From: Didymodactylos carnosus
Lineage: Eukaryota > Rotifera > Eurotatoria > Philodinida > Philodinidae
Assembly: GCA_905250885.1 (NCBI GenBank)
Contig: CAJNOQ010003303.1
Coordinates: 1-20,709 of the forward strand
Direction of reading: 5' to 3'
Length of the DNA: 20,709 nt
Part shown: positions 1-9,481 of the stretch, piece after piece
Layout of the letters: every line of letters starts with the position of its first letter
Position numbering within the stretch: the stretch's first letter is position 1
Translations under genes and position numbers: made by a program
Notes under the pieces: generated by a model
Database searches by the model: none
The model's input: only the letters and a program-made list of their open reading frames with translations
What the model was told of the DNA's origin: nothing

Positions 1-845
1 GAAAAGACCTGACAAGAGATATTTTCGAATTAGTCATGTCCTTATGCTAATAAGTAACTTGCAAAAAAGATTTTTCTTCAACTCGTCTGCAAAAAAACTG
101 CAGCCAAATCTATTTCGACTTCATATGAAGTCAGGTATCTCACTAGGTCGGAGGTACACAGAAAAAGTCGCTGTGAAACTTTGGCTAGAACAACTCGGCT
201 TTCTCTGATAAGTCAAGGAGCCCACTGTGACAGTTTGCTGTTAAGCAACCGAGTTTCTCGCAACTCAGGAAAAGTCACCTCGGTGTGCATGTGCAAAGTT
301 CTACGTTTGCTCATAAAAAAGGCGGAAAATTGAAGAAGTTTTCAATAACACAAATAAGCGTGAAAATTTTGAAATATGACAAAAAAGAAATCACTTGCAA
401 CTAAAGCTAGACAAAGACGTGTGGCCCTAATTCAACAAAGTGTTGCTTTACACAAAACTGCACCTGTTCAAATTTTAATGTTGATTATGCATGCTGTGCG
501 CATTTTTCTGAATGAATAACTCTTTTACGTGACTGATCTACACTTTATCCAGTTCTTTCCTGCGAACAATACTATACATTGTTGTTGTCTATAATTTAAC
601 AAAAAAACTGAGTTCTCTGTTGCCGTATTCTTCATTCTCTTGATCCTGCTTCGCACCGCATTCGCAACTCTCGCTAGCGTGTTTGTTGTCTAGTCAATTA
701 TTTAATAATGTTTCTGTTAGCTATTCATCCATCATAGGTACTTCGTAGAAAGAATTAATCGTCGTTTAATTAATCCACATTAAAAACTAAAAATTTTTCT
801 TACATTTTTGTCACGAGTGACAGATGATCCTAAAATGATGAAGGT
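1..845. other. AT-rich intergenic DNA, no gene seen
   Basis: No frame shows a recognisable protein, and no RNA gene was found by eye. The only structure noted is a perfect 16-bp palindrome (gacttcatatgaagtc) at 117-132. Such short palindromes are expected by chance in AT-rich DNA, so I give it no function. Confidence 0.5.
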
Positions 846-913
846 ATTTATGTACCGATTTTTGTCTCCATATGATATGGTTCCAAGACTTCGTTCTAAC
901 TTCAGAAGATAGA

Positions 914-1295
914 GAATTTTCTGCTCTACAAAATCCTCTATGTCACACACTTATACTACGTTGTTTGGTTAGCGCTTTCCTGCTTTTTTCTAAATCTAAC
1001 ATTGCCGAAAAAGTTAATTAACTTGTGCACTGGAATTTTCGCAATTTGGGTGATCAAACGAAGAAGTAGCGTCGTCTGGATGATAGTTCTAAATCAGCTG
1101 AACATTTTTATAGCACCCTCTTCTTTCAATTACTGCGTTATTTCTCGAAAAATTACATAAAGCTGAAAAGTCACCAAAATTTTGATAGTAAATGACAGTT
1201 ATGTTTCTTACCTGTCCTTACCTTGCACTATTTTTTTAAATAATAAAATAATATGTAATGAAAGAAGTCAATGGGTTTTGTAGAGCAGAAAATTC
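914..1295. repeat. Inverted repeat pair, 23-bp arms, possible MITE remnant
   Basis: Positions 914-936 and 1273-1295 are inverted copies with 22 of 23 bases matching; the shared core is gaattttctgctctacaaaa. The spacer is 336 bp. Similarity continues weakly outward on both sides: a GATAG next to each core, an ACTTCG about 15-25 bp further out, and a TATTT..TACCG segment beyond that. The original arms may therefore have covered about 846-936 and 1273-1358. This looks like an old foldback or non-autonomous DNA element. I see no coding sequence between the arms and no convincing target-site duplication. Confidence 0.5.
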
Positions 1296-1358
1296 GCTAT
1301 CAAATGAGTCTAGTTTTCAAAGCTCGAAGTACATAGTCATATACGGTAAGAAATAGAA

Positions 1359-2346
1359 GATCAACTGGCAACATAAACTAATAAATGCATCTATACTTCT
1401 CTTTTTCGCTCATCATTTTTTCGTTTTATTATTTTTACATGCTTCTTTTTGCATTTCTTCAAGCTAAAAGCACACACACAATAGATATCTTGTAGCCTTG
1501 TAAACGAGAAGTGAAATAATGAGACGAGTTATTGAGACAATTGTTTGAATTTTTTAATGAATCTGCAAACGACTTATCAGCAGAGTGACAGAAAATTCTA
1601 TTTTAAGTTTATATTTTATTAGCGTAATATAGAAATGAAATAAAAATATCAATGGCCTTAATTTTGTTCGTAAATATAAAAATATCATTCCTTCTTACCT
1701 ATGAAACTCGAAAAAAATAAACTCCTCGAGAAAGAGTAAGTTTTTATATGAGTAAAACTAAATCATTTGAAATCCATTATTATTTCATACCTTAAAACTA
1801 ATAGAAATATTTTTCGAAAGAAAAAGAAAAATGTCTCAAGTTCTTTACCACTTTCTCTTATAACTTAACGAAAATGCAATTGAAAATGATTTATATTTGA
1901 AGCAGAAAGAATGAATTATTTTACAACTAACTCTGTTCTTGATTTGCACCATCCGCTAAGTAGCGTTAACGGCCTTTGCGAATGTAAAGTAAAAGAAAGA
2001 AAAGTTATTTTCTTTTATTTATTTCAAATCAGGTACACAAAACAACAGTTAAAGTGATTTTAAACACAAAATATTATTCTTTTAAACTCGACAACTCACT
2101 TTGACAGCATTCATTAAATTACTTTCTTTAATAGTCATATTATTCCTTTTCAAACGGTTTTACAAATTCACAGTGGAAGAGAAATTCTTCACTTAATCTT
2201 TAAGGCGCAAGCGAGAATTTTTTAATTACTATTGTTTTCACTTTAGGTTGCTAGGCAACTTCTATCAATCGTATTAAAGCACAAGAGACTCCTCTCTGTT
2301 ACTGATTTTCTTTAATGGATTAGACGGTGTGATTGGTCAGCTTCAC
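1359..2346. other. AT-rich intergenic DNA, no gene seen
   Basis: Frames on both strands are closed by frequent stops. I saw no splice-linked exon series and no motif of a known family. There is a short CA run near 1473. Confidence 0.45.
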
Positions 2347-3647
2347 AGACTGAATGAAATTAAATCGGTTTCATTTCTTTCATGCGGTTTGATGTCCTAT
2401 GCTGAACTGAAGATATATCGATAGAATGAGATTCTACGTGGAACAAACATGAGAAAAACACATTTTACATAACCTACAGCTGATCTTCTCTGAGGAATGG
2501 GCTATTGATGACGTCCTATTAACGAGAAATAACTTAGATTTCAGTTACCAAAAGTACGCGAAATTACTTGAAACCGACTGAAAATACTTTTCTACTACTT
2601 ATAGAATCGTTTTTAGGCAAAAATTGAAATGGGTCGATTACCGACCTTATGTGGAACCCTCCTTTGCATCAACGTCAAATTTCTGAACATCGATTTGTTT
2701 TTCTGATGGTATAAAACAGATCTCTCAATTTTTGTTTTAAACAATTCAATGTTAAGAACCGGATTCCCGCTCAAGCAGGTGCTGACCCTCCCTAAAAATA
2801 TTTTTAGACTTTCTGGCAAAATCTTTGACGTTTTTCCACCAGTAATTTTCTGCCAAAAATTTTGAAAACTTTTTTTTGCCAGCCACTTTCTGCGAAGGAA
2901 AATTTTTAACCTCTCCCATCCCTAAGAGCAACCGAAAACCCTGGTTGAGAAATATGACCATATTATATTTTGCAATCTGACTAAAGGTTTTTTTTCTGTT
3001 TTGTTTTTAGCATCACCCGTATATCAATCTACTTCTATTAATTTTGACGAAAAGTCAGGGGCATACAAAAAACGTATTTTAACTAATAACATTCAACATT
3101 AAATGATGTATGCCTGAGCACACACACACACGTGAACACTCACACTACAACTAATAAAAGTCAGAAAACTACTACTACATGTTCTAGTTGCTCAGATGAA
3201 TGACAATTGACAGAGAGAAATTTTCTAAAATATGTATGTAAAAATTCGGTTCTTAAATCTCAAAGAACAGAAAGCCAACAACAACCAGAAATAACTGTCA
3301 TTTTAATAGACTACGTAAGCCATTTTTGAACAAAAAAAGACGAAATTTAGTGGGAAGAGCATCTGTTAAAATATTATTCAGTATGCATAAATTTAATCCT
3401 GATTAACGAACGCTAACTACTAAACTATCGTTAAGGAAGAATATGGTTCAGAAGAAATCCAACAGAAAAAAAGAATAATAATTAGAACCCAAGTACTCTA
3501 GAGCGAATATTGCAAAAGTGCAATAGTACAGTCCACTACACCGCGTCACGTATTATCGAATATCTCGTTGTATCGAAATATCTTCAGCTCAACATAGGAT
3601 ATAAAGCAGTATGAAAGAAATGAAACCGATTTTATTTCATTCAGTCT
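2347..3647. mobile_element. 1.3-kb element with 86-bp terminal inverted repeats
   Basis: The arms 2347-2432 and 3562-3647 are ungapped inverted copies, 75 of 86 bases identical by hand count. The outer 36 bases differ at one position only (starting agactgaatgaaat). Equal arm length, no gaps and outer ends better conserved than inner ends are typical of a DNA transposon or large MITE. The roughly 1.1-kb interior has no open transposase frame. Short ORFs at 2613-2819 and 2752-2961 (minus strand) resemble no known protein and overlap low-complexity repeats. I see no clear target-site duplication: flanks are cagcttcac on the left and attaagcgg on the right. It is probably a non-autonomous, immobile copy; the family cannot be assigned by eye. 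Confidence 0.65.
2810..2925. repeat. Three imperfect direct repeats, period about 37-40 bp
   Basis: Three units start with tttctg followed by g/c and an A-rich then T-rich stretch, at 2810, 2847 and 2887. They lie inside the 1.3-kb inverted-repeat element. A 16-bp palindrome (ctaaaaatatttttag) immediately precedes them. They may be subterminal or internal repeats of the element, or simply slippage in AT-rich DNA. Confidence 0.3.
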
Positions 3648-4945
3648 ATTAAGCGGTGAATAAATTTTAACTTAGTAGCATACTACAAAAAGTTAGTTCG
3701 ATATATCATAAATTATGTTTTCCAGCTATGCTTATTTAACACAACTAAGTAGAAGAAATATTGAAAAATATAATCTGCTGTGAGACAATTTTTTCTGGCG
3801 TACGAAAATCTAAATTTCATTTTTAGCAGGCTTTTAAAAAAAAGTCTAGTGTTAAACTTATAAAATCTGCTGCCAGGCTTCATTAATCTTCCTATTAATA
3901 CATCTTGTAGAGCTTTTCACGATGCGTCGAATGGTGTATTGCACTAGGCTTAATGTTCGATGGTTACGGAGAATTTTTGATTTTACAGTTATACTGTGGG
4001 TGCTAAATCGTTGCTTGTTTTGGAGTAGATTCTATCGGATATATTCGACTGAAAGCGCTCGGAAGGGTCGGGATTATGAAGTATGATGATCGGATGTGAT
4101 TCTGATGAGTTTCGCACCGAATGGAGGAGCTGAAGTTAGTGGGCTGATTTCACGTCTTATGCGGACTCCACCTTTAGCGGAAACTTGCTCCGCCTAGAAT
4201 TGAGTTCAGAATATACGGATAGTTTCATCCCTACGTCGCTTTGATGTTTTATAGGTAAAATACAATAATTTTCAGTAATGTAAAGATTTCGGTTACCAGA
4301 TAGTAATGCATCTCATACATCTTACGCTATTTTAAATGATAACGGTAGCGTAGAGTGTCCCCTACAAAGCTACGCAAGCCCCCCTCTCTATCTATCATGG
4401 CAGAAGTTTTACTGGAACCTACCTAACTCTGTTTTGTTAGACTGAGTGACATGGAAAATAATTGCAAACATAGGTTTTTGCCTACGCTGATTCTTGTGGC
4501 AATATTTTTTATCCATTTGGGAGACTTTTCCTACTCGACAACTCGAAAAAGTTGACGTGTGTGACTTCAAAAAAACAAAATATCTGCTAAACGCGAAAAA
4601 TGTGTATATTTAACAAAAAGTAACCAAAAACAAGAAAGATCATATGCCGAATTTTTCTTAACTATTGTTATTCGTTATATAAAACAAAAATAAAGAAATC
4701 TGTAATGATTAATCTAACATATGGCTAAAACGTGCGAACAAGATCATTTACAAATAGTTTAAAGGAAAGAAAGTCATATATATATTTTTCAGCTGCATTT
4801 TTAACGAACATAAAACATAAAATGATGCCATAAGGCCGTGAATATTCGCAAGAAGAGAAACAAATAATGTTTCGCGTAATAAATTTTGTAAAAAGCTCAT
4901 ATATACACTAAAACATCGACGAAAAGTTTTAACCTTTTCCGTTGC
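3648..4945. other. Intergenic DNA, no gene seen
   Basis: No coding exon or RNA gene could be supported. The part at about 4030-4220 is visibly richer in G and C than its surroundings and contains a short imperfect hairpin (gcgga ... tccgc, near 4160-4195). All frames there contain stops and none matches a family I know. Confidence 0.4.
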
Positions 4946-5511
4946 ATCAGATTACCAAAACATAGAGAGTTGTTACAACAGATGAATCGCTATATCAAAT
5001 ATGAATTCAGAGCAATTAATAAAGTTCAATGGGAAAAATTTTATCTTCACCTGGAGTCTTTAAACATCAGTACTTTCTGGAACAAAATGAAAAGATTGTC
5101 TAAAAAATGAACACCGTCAATTCAAGGATTTATAAATGATGAACAGAAAGCTATAATACAAGCCGATACCATGATTTAACATGCGCAGAAGTATTACTTC
5201 AATTCATTTAAAAAACATGATGATGATGATAAGGAGGTAGATTATGTTACCAAAGATCTCTCCAATCAATTGAAACCGTTCTTGTTTAAAATAAACGATC
5301 TGACGAGAGCCATAAGTAGTCTCAAAATAAAAAATTCTTCTGCACATGATAAAGTTAGTAACACAAGCTGATTAAGCAGATTCCAAAATCACATCATTCA
5401 TTCTTATTAACAATATTCAATAAATTATTTGTTAAAAATGGATATTTTCTACACTGAAAACAGATTGAAATGGTCTTATTACCGAAAAGAGAAAACTACC
5501 GTCATCTGTGT
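4946..5511 (+). pseudogene. Broken non-LTR retrotransposon (LINE) reverse-transcriptase region
   Basis: Translating from 4946 gives a frame with the spacing seen between the endonuclease and reverse transcriptase domains of jockey/CR1-like ORF2 proteins. It has a basic lead (LPKHRELLQQMNRY), then FWNKMKRLSKK, a QADTMI..HAQKYYF segment (the usual 'D..iA..F..yF' block), and LTRAISSLKIKNSSAHDKV, matching the usual 'I..lk..KSpGpD.i' block. After a frameshift between 5371 and 5401 it continues with LTIFNKLFVKNGYF and VLLPKRENYR, matching '..lfN.sl..G.fP..wK.a.v.pi.K....NYRPI'. In-frame stops at 5108, 5177, 5369 and 5455 plus the frameshift show that it is dead. Neither element end is visible, and the catalytic YxDD box is absent because the fragment ends before it. 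Assignment to the LINE class is fairly sure; the clade is not. Confidence 0.75.
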
Positions 5512-6018
5512 GACACAAACCCTAAAAAAACTAAAACTAGAAATTGTTTATCCATGTGCAAAATCATACCTCGGCTCGGCTTTAAGCAAATTTCATTAAT
5601 CAAAAGCCATTTCTTGTTTATTTTCCATTTGTTTATTTTTAAATGTTTTTCTTTGTGTTATTGTAAACAAAACGTGAACACTAACACAGACAAGAGCCAA
5701 AAACATAGAAAAAAATAAACGAAACTTAGCACGGAGCTCGTAGAAAAAGTAGAAGTGCAAGTACAAAATTATGTGTCAAAAGACTTGAAAACAGGAAAAA
5801 CAAAATTTAACTTTTAAACAAAGATAATGACGATGATGACGTTCTAATTCATTTTTCATGTTTTCAAATATAAAAACACCGTTTCAGTTGTTCTTGTGTC
5901 GAAAAACAAAAAAAAAGCGAAGACAGAAAAACAATAATAATTGTTTAAAAAACAACAAAACAAAATGAAAAAGAAAAACAAGTTGACAAATACACAATTG
6001 TTGTTGCTATTTTCTGCG
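5512..6018. other. Intergenic DNA downstream of the BTF3 gene
   Basis: A-rich DNA between the retrotransposon fragment and the 3' end of the BTF3-like gene. The frame open from the LINE remnant continues to 5718, but beyond about 5511 it no longer resembles reverse transcriptase. No other feature is evident. Confidence 0.4.
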
Positions 6019-6024
6019 TTTAAT
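6019..6024 (-). promoter_or_regulatory. Candidate polyadenylation signal of the BTF3 gene
   Basis: The minus strand reads ATTAAA about 55 nt downstream of the stop codon at 6079. This is the commonest variant of the animal AATAAA hexamer, at a sensible distance. It supports the call that the gene ends in exon 5 and not inside intron 4. AT-rich DNA gives such hexamers by chance, so confidence is limited. Confidence 0.35.
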
Positions 6025-6078
6025 GAACGAAACAAGTTATTATTATCTATCGACTTCGCCATAATACTAACACATCTA

Positions 6079-7195
6079 TCACTCTTTTGATGCTTTGTCA
6101 AAATCTTCAACCAAGTCTAAAAGAATAAAAGAGCAATAGACAAATTCCTTCAAATAAAACATAACAATGAATTGGCATTAAACTATAATCCAATGCACTC
6201 TTATGAAAAGATTCCTTTAACAAAGCAAGAGATATGAACAAATGTGCTCCTGGTATACTTATCCTACATCTCCGACTGTTAGTCATATCAAGAACTTTTC
6301 TGAACCTTTTTATCACTTTACAGGACTGTTGACAGAAGAATTTTCCATTTAGCTCTTATTAATCTTTGATTAGATTATCTTGTTTCCATTCTGAAGAAGG
6401 TAATTGGCACGTGTTACATCTTTCAAATCCGTGTACAATAGCGCAGTAAATGCTGAACAGCAGAAGTCGTTTGTCCTGTAGTAGAGAACTATTTACCGGG
6501 AACGTCTTCATCGTCTTCTTGTCCGTCTCCGGTTGCCGTTGCACCATTTCCTCCTGCTATATTACCAGACTCTGTTTTATTATCACCCGCTAATCTTTGT
6601 GGAAGTTTCATTTTATTTCCTGCATTCCATATATTATCAGCACCCAATTGTGAAATAATACTTGGTAACATTTCTGTCAATGCTAAATGGAAAAATTAAC
6701 AACAAATTCAGTGTCATGTAATATGATCAATGAAAAACAAACTTACATTTTGTATCCGATTGACCACTAATAGCAAATGTGTTTGATGATAATGATGCTT
6801 GAACTTTGGGATTAGAAAAATGTATCACTTCTCCATTATCTTTGAACATGTTAACCTAAATAGAAGCATAGTTGAAAGTTGTTCGTTCGTATCAACACTC
6901 ACTACGCATCATTTACCTCTTCAATTCCTTGAATATTATTTGCAGCCAACTTTTTTAATGATCCTTGTAATTTTTTATCATCAGCATTTGGTGGACGATG
7001 AATTATTTTCTTTTTTCGTCTTACTGTACCCTAGAAATATATTATAAAACAAGTTTATCTGAGTATGTATATAGAATCACAATGAACTTTTACCTTGCCA
7101 CCAATTTTGATCGCATTTGCATTTTCAGCTAATTTTTTCAATTTTTTTTCTTTGTTTAACTGAAAATCAGTCAATGTTGTTGTTTTATCGTCCAT
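6079..7195 (-). CDS. BTF3: Nascent polypeptide-associated complex subunit beta (BTF3-like)
   Basis: NAC-beta pairs with NAC-alpha, binds ribosomes near the exit tunnel and shields nascent chains from mis-targeting to the ER. Five exons on the minus strand: 7195-7094, 7030-6917, 6855-6747, 6682-6497 and 6116-6079, giving 182 residues (human BTF3 short form is 162). All introns are GT-AG (63, 61, 64 and 380 bp) and keep phase. Residues 31-34 plus exon 2 give [12 protein letters not shown], the ribosome-binding basic motif (RRKKK at 38-42). The NAC domain follows: [38 protein letters not shown] and [16 protein letters not shown]. The acidic tail EDDEDVP joins [12 protein letters not shown] from exon 5, matching the vertebrate C-terminus. 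The first ATG in frame is at 7195; a TTTTAG acceptor-like site 41 nt upstream could mark a 5' UTR or trans-splice junction (inference). The region between the QLGAD motif and the acidic tail is longer and more Gly/Asn-rich than in vertebrates. Confidence 0.95.
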
Positions 7196-7904
7196 TTTTT
7201 TGATAAAGTTGGTCAAAATAGAAATGAATACTATTCTAAAACATGTGCACACATGATGTGCACAAAGTACGTTAGATTTCTTGTTGACTATTTGATCCGA
7301 AACTAAAATCTGATCTAAACTGGCGTTATAGACAAAGAAAGAAAGCAACTCTGAAGGAAATTTTAATTTATAAAATACCCTTTTAAAAGATGTTATCTCG
7401 CACTGGAATACTATAATGGAATATTTCCACTTGTATAAACAGAATAAAGCTTATATTAAGTTTTCCATTTTACAACAGTTCCAATAGAAGTTTCAGCCTA
7501 GAATACTGCAATCCAACAATAACATTAGTCTAACTCTGGGGTCGATCGGTTTAGGATCGACTTTTTGAGCGGGTCGCGTCGAATTATATGTTATTCAACT
7601 TTTCTAACTCTTATTTAAGCCATTAAACTACCCTCATAAAATTTTCATCTCTTGGAAAAAATAATAGAAACTTAACAACTAGAGATAGTAATGAACGGCG
7701 ATGCCTGTATATAACATAAAAACCTATATTGAACAATTAAGTATTTGCAAAAAAATGATTCTATCGCATGGGGTCGGTTATTGATTGAAATTTTATCAGA
7801 CAGGACGAGTTCGGATTATGTTTTCTTAATTCATGCAGAGATCTACTTCGTTGTAGATATTAAAACCACAGCAAAAGCTTCATAATCAGTTCGATATTTT
7901 ATAG
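7196..7904. other. Upstream region of the BTF3-like gene
   Basis: No exon recognised. It must hold the promoter of the BTF3-like gene, but no TATA box or other motif is convincing. A short inverted repeat, gtcgatc/gatcgac with a 7-nt loop, lies at 7541-7561. Confidence 0.4.
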
Positions 7905-8150
7905 ATGACTACGCTTAAGAGAGTACCGATGACCACAACCAGTTCTATCGTTACACAGTCGAAAAGAAGGAGAAGAGATGGTGATAATCTTCATACACAC
8001 GACAAAGTGTCGTTTATAGAGTTATGCAACAAAATATTAAATCAAGTTTTTTTCGATATTGAGTTTCCAACCAGCTCGCGCATGTATAGAAAACAAACTA
8101 AAATTATTAAGCGCTCCCGCCATCCACTTTTTCATAGTTATGAAAGATAA
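7905..8150 (+). CDS. Unassigned small ORF, 81 residues, doubtful gene
   Basis: An ATG-to-TAA frame on the plus strand encodes 81 residues. It has a basic nuclear-localisation-like run (SKRRRRDG, residues 19-26), a neutral middle (SFIELCNKILNQVFF, about 36-50) that could be helical, and a basic end (KQTKIIKRSRH). It is less A/T-biased in codon choice than most random frames nearby, which is the only reason to list it. I recognise no family, signal peptide or membrane segment. It is preceded directly by TATAG, so it could instead be an exon whose upstream part I cannot find. It is divergent from the BTF3-like gene, with about 700 bp between the two starts. It may well be chance. Confidence 0.22.
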   Translation: MTTLKRVPMTTTSSIVTQSKRRRRDGDNLHTHDKVSFIELCNKILNQVFFDIEFPTSSRMYRKQTKIIKRSRHPLFHSYER

Positions 8151-9213
8151 AATATAAATAATAGATTTATTTATTTATATCTATTTTCTTGGCTTTCCAA
8201 TCTCTCTCTGTTTTTAATATATAACTTCGTCGAAAGAAAATAATATTGAATCAAATCCGAACTAACAAATGGTAAATAAAAACCGTAGCTAATTTCAAAA
8301 GACGAAAAAAAAATCCCATGAGCAATAACAGCATTTAGCGCACATATTAGCAAAATACATCGACATATTTATAATGTACAGAAGAAGAAACATGAAAAAA
8401 CACAAAATCAGTAGCACATTGCCGAAAATGAATAATCACAAAAGAAAAAAAAACCACAGGAAACGAAACAAAATTTGATGATACATGAGTGGAAATAGGT
8501 ACAATAAACTGGTCTCTGGTCATTGTTTTCTAGATATTCGACTAGAACACATGTGGAAAATAGGAAAAAAAATAGCAAAATTTTTGTTATTCTATACTTG
8601 AAAAGAACTATTAATGAAAAAAAATGAGTATCGCAAACGAAAAGAAAAAATAGACAATACACTTACTCACAGACGCAGAACAAGGCACTGAACGAGAAAT
8701 AATAATTAATAAAAACACACAAAGGCCTCTTTACACTGTTTTTAATATATGCAACAATAAACAAAATAAGCTATTGAAAGAGCGTGGTATTTTATTATAA
8801 ACATGGAATGAGGAAGAAGAAAAAACATCTAATCTAGGTATATGACCCGACAGAAGAATTGACTCGTTTCGTTTCGTTTATCGTCAGAAAAAAAAATTAA
8901 CAACAAGAAAAAGATATAAAATTTAATCTAAACTTGATTATGCTCAACCCTGAATTAAATAAATAAATATTTGGACGGGAAATAACAAAGCGCCCGCATA
9001 TCAAAACAAAACAAAAAAGATCAATGACGCAGAGAGATTATTATACAGTAAATTTTCCCATCGTATTTAGAACTTGCAAGAGAATCTGGCTATATCTGAC
9101 TGGGATAGGCTATCTTAAATACGCTACTCCACTTAAATCGCAATATTCTATCGATGTTTTTCTCAAAGTATTCTCAAATAAAAAACATCAAATAAATCGG
9201 CGTATTGCGTGAT
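8151..9213. other. A-rich intergenic DNA, no gene seen
   Basis: Long A-rich runs give several open frames on the minus strand that consist of Phe, Leu, Ser, Tyr and Cys. This is what poly-A/T-rich DNA produces without selection. No exon series or RNA gene is visible. Confidence 0.45.
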
Positions 9214-9219
9214 TTTATT
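9214..9219 (-). promoter_or_regulatory. Candidate polyadenylation signal of the CK1 gamma gene
   Basis: The minus strand reads AATAAA 55-60 nt downstream of the casein kinase stop codon at 9275. It is the first canonical hexamer after the stop and at a plausible distance for a short 3' UTR. Chance occurrence is possible in such AT-rich DNA. Confidence 0.4.
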
Positions 9220-9274
9220 TGTTTTAAAACAAAACTGTAAGTATGTAGAATATATTGATAGCAATGGTATAATG

Positions 9275-9449
9275 CTAGGATCGTCTCGATGATAATTGTA
9301 ACGCACGCTTAGCTTTACGCTTAAAAAAACAACATGTTGGCTCAGTCGCGATTGATGTTAGCATTTGTTGCACATCTTTACTGTTGTTGGTGTTATTATT
9401 ATTATTATTATTACTATTATTATTATTATTATTGTTATTATTGTTATTG

Positions 9450-9481
<32 letters not shown>

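Noticed and set aside
2613..2961. Two minus-strand ORFs inside the 1.3-kb inverted-repeat element, considered as transposase
   Set aside because: Too short, overlapping in different frames, built on AT-rich imperfect repeats, with no DDE-type or zinc-finger pattern.
4030..4220. Higher-GC patch, considered as a gene exon or RNA gene
   Set aside because: All frames have stops, no splice-linked continuation was found, and the cloverleaf and box motifs of tRNA genes are absent.
6489..6500. Stop codon directly after VPGK as the end of the BTF3-like protein
   Set aside because: It lies inside intron 4: the donor GTAAATAG contains the stop, and exon 5 supplies the conserved C-terminus.
6359..6547. 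Alternative BTF3 last exon near 6400 ([10 protein letters not shown])
   Set aside because: It can be reached by an AG acceptor in frame but has no resemblance to NAC-beta tails, whereas 6116-6079 matches well.
8408..8662. Phe/Cys-rich minus-strand ORF, considered as a membrane protein
   Set aside because: It is the translation of A-rich DNA read on the T-rich strand; no family pattern.
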